The notes below the pieces were generated by a model that made no database searches, had not been told where the DNA came from, and saw only the letters and a program-made list of their open reading frames with translations. A program made the position numbers and the translations under genes. From NCBI GenBank assembly GCA_021772165.1, contig JAJFMM010000085.1, positions 1-25,359 of the forward strand: a stretch of 25,359 nucleotides of DNA. Direction: 5' to 3'. The DNA is from Chlamydiota bacterium (GTDB lineage: Bacteria; Chlamydiota; Chlamydiia; Chlamydiales; SM23-39). Shown here one piece after another: positions 1-8,174 of this stretch; position 1 is the first letter of the stretch; each line of letters begins with the position of its first letter.

Positions 1-20
1 ACGCTTGCTCAACCTAGATA

Positions 21-40
21 ACAGATGATAAATCATCTGT
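21..40 (-). other. Hairpin in 16S-23S spacer
   Basis: A perfect 9-bp inverted repeat (ACAGATGAT / ATCATCTGT with a 2-nt centre) lies 12 nt downstream of the mature 16S 3' end on the minus strand. It is probably a processing or spacer hairpin of the rRNA precursor. In addition, CGCTTG in the leader (rev-comp of 1658-1663) can pair with CAAGCG in the spacer (rev-comp of 2-7), which could be part of the processing stalk. Both are inferred from complementarity only. Confidence 0.5.
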
Positions 41-52
41 TTCTTTGTCCTT

Positions 53-1597
<1,545 letters not shown>

Positions 1598-1981
1598 GAA
1601 TTTCTCTTGAATTTTTGAATTGTTGCGAGGGGTGCTATAAATAGCACACCTCACACAAGCGATCCTTACTTACTCTTCTCTTTTTCCACTGTCAAAATAT
1701 TCTTACGGCCTTCTACAAGAGGATTTTCACTTCCTACTTGCAAACTTGAATCAGAGTCTTTTATAACCCTGATTAGGCTGCCTCTCATTGGAGTCATTGC
1801 TCTAGAGATCGTGAGCAGTCTTGCTACTCTTTTTCTTTTGAGTTAGTCAGTCGATTTCAAAAGAATAAGAATAACATACCCAATCGCGCTCTTTTTACGC
1901 AAATATTTTTCATAAACATATCCTGAACCCTGCTGAGAGCAGTGTCTAAGGGCATTTCTTTTTTTGCGTAAATTCTGTGAT
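1598..1981 (-). promoter_or_regulatory. rRNA operon leader and promoter region
   Basis: This 384-base stretch between the 16S gene and the next minus-strand stop holds no credible gene. It must contain the rRNA promoter and leader. On the minus strand there is a perfect TTGACA at plus positions 1690-1695, but only a weak -10 at the right distance. A TATAAA lies at 1760-1765. An inverted repeat GTGCTAT-AA-ATAGCAC sits at about 1632-1648, and 10-bp arms TTTACGCAAA (1894-1903) / TTTGCGTAAA (1963-1972) face each other across 59 bp. I cannot assign the start site with confidence. Confidence 0.45.
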
Positions 1982-2458
1982 TTATCTATGAAAATCGCGG
2001 TTATATTCGATCTCGAAGGAGTCCGCGAACTGTTTGAAAAGAGTGGGGTTGTCTAGGGGGTGAGAAAGGCGCAGAACATAGAGATATCCCTCACTTTCAA
2101 CGTAGCGCTCCCGAATCCAGCTACCATCTACCCCCTCTTCCTTATAGACGATGTCTTGGGATTGCCCCTGTGCGCCTACTTCAGATTTTTTGCGGGCGAT
2201 CATGGAAAACTCTCCCTGACCCTGCCAGGGAGCCTTCGCGACGAAATTCCCATCGTTCCTATGATAGATAGGATCGACTGGGAAGCGCACCAGTACCCGC
2301 TCCTCCCCAAATGTCTTTGAAAAGACAACCCATATAGAGGAGTCCTCTTTTTCGAGCTGGTAAGGCACTCTTTGCGGCCTTGGAACGCTCACCCAGCCAT
2401 CATCAGGAAGGATTGATGAAGTTAAAATAAAAGCAAATAAAGTTTTAAGTATAAACAA
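1982..2458 (-). CDS. Small secreted protein of unknown function
   Basis: A 158-aa protein that I do not recognise. The first 17 or so residues (MFILKTLFAFILTSSIL) are hydrophobic with one Lys, like a signal peptide or short anchor. The rest is polar and rich in aromatic and charged residues, with no cysteine, so it is probably a periplasmic or exported soluble domain. The reading frame opens with TTG; no ATG or GTG lies in frame nearby. The start is supported by a good promoter just upstream (TTGTTA-17 bp-TATAAT at 2482-2510 on the minus strand), which leaves a short untranslated leader. It lies directly upstream of the rRNA operon in the same direction. No domain can be named. Confidence 0.75.
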   Translation of the reverse strand: MFILKTLFAFILTSSILPDDGWVSVPRPQRVPYQLEKEDSSIWVVFSKTFGEERVLVRFPVDPIYHRNDGNFVAKAPWQGQGEFSMIARKKSEVGAQGQSQDIVYKEEGVDGSWIRERYVESEGYLYVLRLSHPLDNPTLFKQFADSFEIEYNRDFHR

Positions 2459-2481
2459 AGCGACCCATATATTTATCCGTT

Positions 2482-2510
2482 ATTATATTATTACGAAACT
2501 ATAGTAACAA
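2482..2510 (-). promoter_or_regulatory. Sigma-70-type promoter for the secreted protein gene
   Basis: On the minus strand TTGTTA (plus 2505-2510) and a perfect TATAAT (plus 2482-2487) are separated by exactly 17 bp. The predicted start site is near 2475, about 17 nt before the TTG start codon at 2458. Confidence 0.6.
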
Positions 2511-2610
2511 CTAAAATCAAGCCAACTGAGCCAATCAAAAAAAAACTATGGCCATTTCATCACGAATTTGCTATGGGAGGAGTTAGAGTACTTTTTTTAG
2601 GAGTGTTTCC

Positions 2611-3018
2611 ATGTGCACATCATGCATTTCAGTTTTTTTAGCCCAGCTTATCGGGATCTATCTGTTCATCGTTAGCCTCGCTATGCTTGTTCATCAACAG
2701 CGTTACAAAAAAGTTATGACTGATTTTCTGGCAAACCCAGCTCTAATCTCTCTTTCGGGAGGACTAGGAGTCATTATCGGTTTGCTGATTGTCCTATGCC
2801 ATAACATCTGGATATCGGATTGGCCTGTATTAGTTACTTTGATAGGCTGGTTCATTTTGCTTCAGGGAATCGCGCGTATCTTCTTCACAGGTCGCTTCAT
2901 CAAAGCGATGAAAGACATTATGACAAAATCTTGCTACCTGATCTGGTGCTGGGTTTGGTTACTGCTAGGTCTCTACCTGATTTGGGTAGGCTTTGGATCT
3001 AACGGATACATGCACTAA
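2611..3018 (+). CDS. Four-helix integral membrane protein, unknown function
   Basis: A 135-aa protein made almost wholly of hydrophobic segments. I count four likely membrane helices, at about residues 8-28, 45-65, 71-91 and 108-128, joined by short basic loops. There are three cysteines near the N-terminus or in helices but no recognisable catalytic motif. The ATG is preceded by AGGAG at 2600-2604 with suitable spacing, which fixes the start. The gene stands alone on the plus strand and ends in a strong intrinsic terminator at 3047-3082, so it is probably a monocistron. Role unknown; a small inner-membrane protein is all that can be supported. Confidence 0.82.
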   Translation: MCTSCISVFLAQLIGIYLFIVSLAMLVHQQRYKKVMTDFLANPALISLSGGLGVIIGLLIVLCHNIWISDWPVLVTLIGWFILLQGIARIFFTGRFIKAMKDIMTKSCYLIWCWVWLLLGLYLIWVGFGSNGYMH

Positions 3019-3046
3019 GCTGATCCCTTAGCAAAAAGTGTTTTGT

Positions 3047-3082
3047 TGGCGGCGGCTGGAGACAGCCGCCGCCATTTTTTTT
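3047..3082 (+). terminator. Strong intrinsic terminator
   Basis: A perfect 12-bp GC-rich stem (TGGCGGCGGCTG at 3047-3058, GAGA loop 3059-3062, CAGCCGCCGCCA at 3063-3074) is followed directly by eight T residues. It ends the membrane-protein transcript. Confidence 0.93.
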
Positions 3083-3227
3083 GTTCTATGATGAGTCGAT
3101 ATCGATTGACTCCCCTCTCACCATATAGTGAAAGAGAGAGAGCTAAGGTTTCGTAGAGATAGAGGTGGAGCTTGAAAAACTCACTTCACAATAGCGAAAA
3201 TAAGCAAATCCAGATAGCTTAATTGGC

Positions 3228-3671
3228 ATGAAAACAATCTGGTTCGCTCCAGTTTCTCTAGAAGAGATCAATCGCCGCGCGAGTCAAAGTCTCTGCGATC
3301 ATCTCGCCATTGAGTTTATCGCAATCGGAGATGATTACTTGACCGCTAGAATGCCGGTCGATGTAAGAACCATGCAACCCATGGGGATTTTACACGGCGG
3401 TGCGTCTTGCGTCTTAGCTGAAACGGTTGCCAGCGCTGCCGCCAACTATTGTGTCGATCAATCGAAACAAGTTTGTGTAGGGCTAGAGATCAACGTTAAT
3501 CATATTCGATCTGTCCGCGGGGGTTTTGTCTTAGGAAAAGCATCGCCGCTTCACTTAGGAAAAACGACGCAGGTTTGGGATATACAGATGCAGAACGAGC
3601 AGAACCAATTGACTGCTGTTTCTCGACTAACTTTAGCTGTATTGCAAAAAAAAGATACCGGGTCCGGTTAG
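3228..3671 (+). CDS. Hotdog-fold acyl-CoA thioesterase (PaaI/YbdB/MenI type)
   Basis: A 147-aa single-domain protein of the usual length for PaaI-like hotdog thioesterases. The diagnostic stretch is residues 52-66: MGILHGG (His56) followed by ASCVLAET (Glu65), which matches the active-site HGG and catalytic acidic residue of the EntH/YbdB/MenI branch. These enzymes hydrolyse aromatic or fatty acyl-CoA thioesters and act as cytosolic tetramers or dimers. The physiological substrate here cannot be read from sequence. MenI-type DHNA-CoA hydrolysis is doubtful, because Chlamydiae are generally thought to make menaquinone by the futalosine route. No obvious ribosome binding site precedes the ATG. 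Its neighbour on the right is convergent. Confidence 0.85.
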   Translation: MKTIWFAPVSLEEINRRASQSLCDHLAIEFIAIGDDYLTARMPVDVRTMQPMGILHGGASCVLAETVASAAANYCVDQSKQVCVGLEINVNHIRSVRGGFVLGKASPLHLGKTTQVWDIQMQNEQNQLTAVSRLTLAVLQKKDTGSG

Positions 3672-3699
3672 ATAAGGGGGAATAAATCCCCCTCTTCGA

Positions 3700-4104
3700 C
3701 TAACGATTATAACGATCGCCGCCGCGGTTATCGCGACGATCACCCGCTGGACGATCGCCCCACTCACGACGTGGACGGAATTCGCCGCCGCCACCGCCAC
3801 CACCCGTTGGTGAACGTTCGCGACGATCACCTGCTGGACGATCGCGCTGCTCGGTGCGAGCCAAGTCGATCACAAGAGCTTTACCTTGAAACGGCTGACC
3901 CTGAAGAGCTTCTTTTGCTTTGCCTGCTTCATCTGCTGTGTTCATACAGACAAAAGCAAATCCTCGTGAACGCCCCGAGAATCGATCCATAATGATCTTG
4001 ACTTCGGCAACTTCGCCGTAACTACTGAAAAGCTCTCGGACTTGATCTTCATTTGCATCAAAATTCAAATTTCCAACGTAAAGCTTCTGGTTTTGTGGAT
4101 TCAT
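3700..4104 (-). CDS. Glycine/arginine-rich RRM RNA-binding protein
   Basis: A 134-aa protein with one RNA recognition motif (residues 7-84) and an Arg/Gly/Asp-rich tail. RNP2 is LYVGNL (8-13) and RNP1 is RGFAFVCM (47-54), both with the aromatic residues that stack on RNA. The tail contains a run of seven glycines and two copies of DRPAGDRR, encoded by near-identical DNA repeats at about 3732-3760 and 3819-3847. This layout matches the cyanobacterial Rbp and plant glycine-rich RNA-binding proteins, which act in cold response and mRNA binding. AGGAG lies 9 nt upstream of the ATG. The 337 bases upstream hold no gene and may include a long 5' leader, as is common for cold-regulated RNA-binding protein genes; that link is inference. 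Confidence 0.92.
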   Translation of the reverse strand: MNPQNQKLYVGNLNFDANEDQVRELFSSYGEVAEVKIIMDRFSGRSRGFAFVCMNTADEAGKAKEALQGQPFQGKALVIDLARTEQRDRPAGDRRERSPTGGGGGGGEFRPRREWGDRPAGDRRDNRGGDRYNR

Positions 4105-4441
4105 TCCTTTAAACTCCTGAAAAATAAAAAATATTCAAAGACATTCAGGCTGCAGCATCTCAAAGAAATACCTATGGGTGGGTGTTCCAAGGAAAGGCCT
4201 AGTCAAGAATAGTCTTCATCGTTTGCTCCCAGAGGTATTTTAGCACAAATGCCTGTACCTCTAGATCATCAATTCTACCAGATTTTTACCATGCTATCAA
4301 AGCATTTCACTCCCCTCTTCTCAAAAGCTTAACATTCAATGATCAAGGATTGTAGACAAGCTCTACACCTATATAGAAATTTCATCTTGATTCAATGTGC
4401 TTTCATCAGCGATACTTTTGCCTGCTAATGCGAGAAATCCC
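4105..4441. other. Divergent intergenic region
   Basis: This stretch of about 340 bases separates the minus-strand RRM gene from the plus-strand PPC-domain gene and should hold both promoters. I see no credible gene. The only structure noticed is AAATACCT (about 4167-4174) facing AGGTATTT (about 4233-4240). No confident -35/-10 pair was found. Confidence 0.4.
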
Positions 4442-4885
4442 ATGTATTATTCAGAATGCAAAAACGGTTATGTTTTACGACTAGAAGCTGGCGAAGAAGT
4501 TCAGGAATCACTGAGACTTTTTTCACAAAATCTAGAGATCCAAGGCGGTTTTTATCAGGGAATCGGCACCCTTACCCAAGTCGAGCTTGCATTTTTCAGA
4601 ATCAATGAACAGAAATATGATCATCGATTTTTCGATCATGATTATGAAATCGTCTCATTGATGGGAAATATCAGCTTTGTCAATGGATCTCCTGTCGCAC
4701 ATTCTCATGTTTGTCTCGGAGATAGCTCATTCAACACGATTGCCGGACACCTCGTACGAGGCATCGTATCTCTCACAGTTGAAATTTTCGTCACCTCTAC
4801 AGACATACAAATGACACGCAAAGAAGACCCTCTCCTGAATTTCAAAGGTCTGGTCTCTCAAAACCGCCTTCAACTGAAAATGTAA
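4442..4885 (+). CDS. PPC/DUF296-domain protein
   Basis: A 147-aa single-domain protein. It shows the plant-and-prokaryote-conserved (PPC, DUF296) pattern: YVLRLEAGEEV near the start, a GxGTL turn (GIGTLTQVEL, 40-49), then HSHVCLGD (87-94) and AGHL (101-104), whose His87/His89/His103 correspond to the conserved histidine cluster. Bacterial PPC proteins form trimers; in plants the domain sits beside AT-hooks. The bacterial role is poorly defined, and this copy has no AT-hook. I start it at the ATG encoding MYYSEC. An in-frame GTG at 4397 would add 15 residues, but neither start has a strong ribosome binding site. It opens a plus-strand run of four genes. Confidence 0.85.
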   Translation: MYYSECKNGYVLRLEAGEEVQESLRLFSQNLEIQGGFYQGIGTLTQVELAFFRINEQKYDHRFFDHDYEIVSLMGNISFVNGSPVAHSHVCLGDSSFNTIAGHLVRGIVSLTVEIFVTSTDIQMTRKEDPLLNFKGLVSQNRLQLKM

Positions 4886-4957
4886 TTCTGATATCTGAAG
4901 AGTTGGGGTTTTGACACTGCGGAAACAGAAATACTGACGCAGTCAAAAGCGGGTTTT

Positions 4958-5359
4958 ATGGCGATTTCAAAAGAAAAGCACGAAGAGCTCCACGCTCGTA
5001 TGGAAGAGTGCGGAATCCGCGATGAGGATCTCGTCGAGAAATTCATCCTCGGATCGGGCAAAGGCGGCCAGAAGGTCAACAAAAGCTCTACCTGCGTCTA
5101 TCTCAAACACCTTCCAACAGGCATTGAAATCAAATGCCAAAGAGAGCGCTCACGCGAATTGAATCGCTACATCGCCCGCCGCGAACTCTGCGAGAAAATC
5201 GAGCAGAAGCTGTTTCAAGTCCAGAGCGATAAGCAAAAAGAGGCCGCCAAAGTCCGCCGTCAAAAACGACGTAGATCGCGCAGGCAGAAGGAAAAATTAT
5301 TTGAGCAGAAAAAGAAGCGATCCTCCATCAAGGAATCTCGTCGCCCCCCTTCTGAATAA
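4958..5359 (+). CDS. Release-factor-like GGQ peptidyl-tRNA hydrolase
   Basis: A 133-aa protein consisting of the catalytic domain 3 of class I release factors without the codon-reading domains. The GGQ motif lies in GSGKGGQKVNKSS (residues 32-44); the Gln triggers peptidyl-tRNA hydrolysis on the ribosome. The domain is followed by a long, very basic tail (about residues 85-133, rich in RRQK and KKK), as in ArfB/YaeJ and the mitochondrial C12orf65 (MTRFR) type, where the tail enters the empty mRNA channel. A role in rescuing stalled ribosomes is therefore likely. The YLKHLPTGI continuation resembles the MTRFR/RF-like branch more than YaeJ. It is 72 bp downstream of the PPC gene and 75 bp upstream of rluA-like. 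Confidence 0.88.
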   Translation: MAISKEKHEELHARMEECGIRDEDLVEKFILGSGKGGQKVNKSSTCVYLKHLPTGIEIKCQRERSRELNRYIARRELCEKIEQKLFQVQSDKQKEAAKVRRQKRRRSRRQKEKLFEQKKKRSSIKESRRPPSE

Positions 5360-5434
5360 GAAATTCATTTTTTATTCTGGCTGAATAGTTCGACTTAGAT
5401 ATATACTACCCTTATTCAAAAGCGATTTAATTGT

Positions 5435-6283
5435 ATGAAATTCATTATCCCCTGCCCCATGAAGGCCCTCGAGGCCCTCAAACAGATCTACCCTGAGAGC
5501 TCCAGAAGGACCCTACAGCAATGGCTAAAAGGCGGCCGCTTCACGGTCGATGGACAGCCTCTCTTGAAAGATAGCGACACCCTGGAGACTGGACAAGAGC
5601 TTAGCTCCCAAGAGGCTTTTCGCCCTCGCACGGAAGGACTTATAAATATTCTTCATGAGGATCGCTCAATAGTTGTTATCGACAAGCCCAACGGCCTTCT
5701 CAGCGTACCTCTCGATGTCCCCTCTGCCCAGCCTAATGCTCTGGAACTACTCAGAGACCTACTGCGAAGCGATCAGGTTTTTCCAGTCCATCGCCTCGAC
5801 AAAGACTCCTCAGGCTCTCTTCTCTTCGCAAAGGGACGCGACTCGATGGAAAAGCTCAAAGAAATGTTTGAAAAACATGATTTGGAGCGCGAATATTTTG
5901 CGATTCTAGAGGGGCGCCTTACTGAGAAAAAAGGCACCTGGGACTGCACCTTAAAAGAGCTACCCAATTTCGATGTCGTCGTCTCTCACGATCCCACAGA
6001 TGGAAAGCGAGCCATTACGCATTTTGAGGTCGCGCGCTTTTCGCCTAAATACACTTATCTAAGGCTACTCTTAGAAACGGGTCGCAAGCACCAGATTCGC
6101 GTGCACTGCCAAAAAGCTGGGTTTCCTATTCTAGGAGACAAACGCTACGGCAGCACAGAAAGCCCCTTGCGCCGGCTGGCTCTTCATGCAAAAAGGCTAG
6201 CATTCAAGCATCCCTTCACGGGGAAACCACTCAGCTTTATCTCCCCGATTCCCACCTGCTTCAAAAAGCTAGGCGTCGATTGA
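5435..6283 (+). CDS. RluA-family RNA pseudouridine synthase
   Basis: A 282-aa enzyme that isomerises uridine to pseudouridine in rRNA or tRNA. An N-terminal S4-like RNA-binding segment (about 15-60, with SRRTLQQWLKGGRFTVDG) precedes the catalytic domain. The catalytic motif is HRLDKDSSGSLLFAK with Asp122. The later motifs LLETGRKHQIRVH and PILGDKRYG are both clear and place it in the RluA/RluC/RluD group. Length and domain order are typical. The target uridine cannot be predicted, since the family has several paralogues with different substrates. It lies 33 bp upstream of msrB, and the two probably share a transcript. Confidence 0.95.
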   Translation: MKFIIPCPMKALEALKQIYPESSRRTLQQWLKGGRFTVDGQPLLKDSDTLETGQELSSQEAFRPRTEGLINILHEDRSIVVIDKPNGLLSVPLDVPSAQPNALELLRDLLRSDQVFPVHRLDKDSSGSLLFAKGRDSMEKLKEMFEKHDLEREYFAILEGRLTEKKGTWDCTLKELPNFDVVVSHDPTDGKRAITHFEVARFSPKYTYLRLLLETGRKHQIRVHCQKAGFPILGDKRYGSTESPLRRLALHAKRLAFKHPFTGKPLSFISPIPTCFKKLGVD

Positions 6284-6316
6284 CAAAACGACTCTCTTCA
6301 CTGTAAATTCAAGTTT

Positions 6317-6709
6317 ATGACGGATAAACTGAATTTCAGTGAAGAAGAGTGGAAAGAGCGTCTCAGCCCCGCCTGTTTTCACATCTGCAGAAAAAAAGGA
6401 ACAGAGCGTCCTTTTGAAAACGAATTTTGGAATTCCCACGAAAAGGGCGCCTATCATTGCGCCGCCTGCGATCAAAAGCTTTTTGTATCTGAAGATAAAT
6501 ACGATTCAGGTTCAGGCTGGCCCAGCTTTCTCCGTCCAGCAGATCCAGACAGCATCCTCTTGCACCCCGATAACAGTGCCGGTATGGAGAGAATAGAAGT
6601 TCTCTGTAGCCGCTGCGACTCACATCTAGGCCATGTTTTCGACGATGGCCCCCCTCCGACAGGAAAGAGATTCTGCCTCAACTCAGGCGCTCTCAAATTT
6701 CACAGCTAG
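6317..6709 (+). CDS. msrB: Peptide methionine (R)-S-oxide reductase
   Basis: A 130-aa enzyme that reduces the R-epimer of methionine sulfoxide in proteins, at the expense of thioredoxin. All signature elements are visible: KGTERPF (27-33), two zinc CxxC pairs (Cys48/Cys51 and Cys97/Cys100), GSGWPSF (65-71), HLGHVF (103-108) and RFCLNSGALKF with catalytic Cys120. There is no signal peptide, so it acts in the cytoplasm. Length is typical of free-standing MsrB. It is the last gene of the plus-strand run, and its stop codon is only 7 bp from the stop of the convergent small secreted-protein gene, so there is no room for a terminator between them. Confidence 0.97.
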   Translation: MTDKLNFSEEEWKERLSPACFHICRKKGTERPFENEFWNSHEKGAYHCAACDQKLFVSEDKYDSGSGWPSFLRPADPDSILLHPDNSAGMERIEVLCSRCDSHLGHVFDDGPPPTGKRFCLNSGALKFHS

Positions 6710-6716
6710 CGTCTTC

Positions 6717-7016
6717 TTAAGAGGCGCAAGCTCGCAAATCAATCGGCTGACCGAAACGTAGCTGAAAGGAAGCCGGACCGACCAATCTTGAAGGAAGATA
6801 CTCCACATCCACACGAAGGTAGTAATGTGTTGATATCACCGCAAATCCACCATCGGTTTTGATGATCTGTTCAATCATTTCTGCACTACCCAGCAACTCG
6901 TAGAGATCCGGGTCAGTAACAATGGCATCAATTTCTCGAGCGCTTTGCGCAAAAGGAGGCAAAGCAGCGTAAACAGAGCCGCTCAATACGAGAGCTAATA
7001 ACAGAAATTTCTTCAT
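6717..7016 (-). CDS. Small secreted protein, unknown function
   Basis: A 99-aa protein with a clear Sec signal peptide (MKKFLLLALVLSGSVYA, cleavage probably after VYA at residue 17). The remaining 80 or so residues form a compact polar domain with no cysteine until the penultimate positions (RACAS end). The pattern TDPDLYELLGSAEMIEQI followed by a beta-rich half suggests a small alpha/beta fold. I do not recognise the family. The ATG has a weak AAAAGGG ribosome binding site. It is divergent from the barrel protein on its right and convergent with msrB on its left. Confidence 0.8.
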   Translation of the reverse strand: MKKFLLLALVLSGSVYAALPPFAQSAREIDAIVTDPDLYELLGSAEMIEQIIKTDGGFAVISTHYYLRVDVEYLPSRLVGPASFQLRFGQPIDLRACAS

Positions 7017-7127
7017 GAAAAACCCTTTTTTCCAGATAGATTACCATGGAAATCCATTTATATAAATCAGATTTTTCTTGAGTTAGGAGAGAGAATCTTC
7101 TAGGTTAAAAATAATATGGAGACTGCA

Positions 7128-8174
7128 ATGCGCTTTATTCTCGGAACTGTTCTTTCCACCTTGGCTTTTCAGCCCCTGTTGGAAGCAAGTGAATGCGACC
7201 CTCCTCCAGGTTCAGCTTATGATGCAGATCTTTTCCATAAAGATGTTGAGGTCTGGTATGTCTCTGCCGAATTTCTCTACTGGACTGTCGATGAAGGTGC
7301 ACTCGACTACGCGCAAAAAATGAGACAGCCTGCGTGGAGCCCAACAACACCCTCGTTTGCTTCAGGAAAGGTGCAGTGCGCGTCTTTCAACCTCGACCCG
7401 GGATTCCGCGTTGCCACCGGTTATTTCAATGCTCCTAAATATTGGGCAGTACAGGGCCAATACACGCATCTAATCACACGCGGCAAAGATAGAGCAGGAA
7501 AGCCTGAGGCTGGCAATGAATTTTTGACAGGTACATGGCCACAGATTACAACGAACCCTCTCGTCCATGCCCACAGTAATATTTTCTTCAACTACAACCT
7601 AGCTGAACTGTCGATTGATCGCATTTTTATCACCAATCCCCATCTTAGAATGAAACTGAGAGCTGCCTTGTCAATGGCGTGGATGCAGCAGGACTGGAAA
7701 GTACAGTATTTCGACGGCACGGGTGGCAATACAACGATCCGCAATCGCTGGCACTACATGGCAGGCGGGCTCCGTGCAGGACTTTTAGGAGACTGGTATT
7801 GGGGCAACCACGTATATTTGACTGGCGGAACAACAGCTGCGCTCTACATGGGCGGCTATAGCAATGATAGCAAACAGACGACCAGCTTCCAACCAAACGG
7901 ATCTGATGATCCAACGCTCCCTGTTCGGGATAGCAGAGTAGAAGATACGAGACCCTCTTTTGCCGTGCAGGTCTACCTGGGACCTTCTTACCAAAAATGC
8001 TTTGGCTGTAATCGCGTAGAGATCTTTGCGGGCTATGAATTGACTGGCTGGTTTAATTTACAAGAAATCCGCCGCTCTAGCAGCGGATTACCATCGAGTG
8101 CAAAAGAGACGTGGATGAGTACGAACATGCTTGCTCTACAGGGACTCACCACACGCCTCACCGTGGATTTCTAG
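7128..8174 (+). CDS. Lpg1974/MOMP-like outer-membrane beta-barrel protein
   Basis: A 348-aa exported protein with a signal peptide (residues 1-20, MRFILGTVLSTLAFQPLLEA) and the opening signature of the Legionella_OMP/Lpg1974 pore family: EVWYVSAEFLYWTVDEGALDYA, compared with the family pattern of a Trp-rich first strand plus an acidic-Gly-Leu-Tyr-Ala turn. Alternating aromatic/hydrophobic strands follow, and the last residue is Phe (RLTVDF), as required for barrel assembly. In Chlamydia-related bacteria this family replaces or supplements the classical MOMP porin. I choose the second ATG because GGAG at 7118-7121 is spaced 6 nt from it; the ATG at 7116 overlaps that site. Its stop codon touches the stop of the convergent hydrolase gene. 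Four Cys are visible, including a CFGC pair. Confidence 0.88.
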   Translation: MRFILGTVLSTLAFQPLLEASECDPPPGSAYDADLFHKDVEVWYVSAEFLYWTVDEGALDYAQKMRQPAWSPTTPSFASGKVQCASFNLDPGFRVATGYFNAPKYWAVQGQYTHLITRGKDRAGKPEAGNEFLTGTWPQITTNPLVHAHSNIFFNYNLAELSIDRIFITNPHLRMKLRAALSMAWMQQDWKVQYFDGTGGNTTIRNRWHYMAGGLRAGLLGDWYWGNHVYLTGGTTAALYMGGYSNDSKQTTSFQPNGSDDPTLPVRDSRVEDTRPSFAVQVYLGPSYQKCFGCNRVEIFAGYELTGWFNLQEIRRSSSGLPSSAKETWMSTNMLALQGLTTRLTVDF

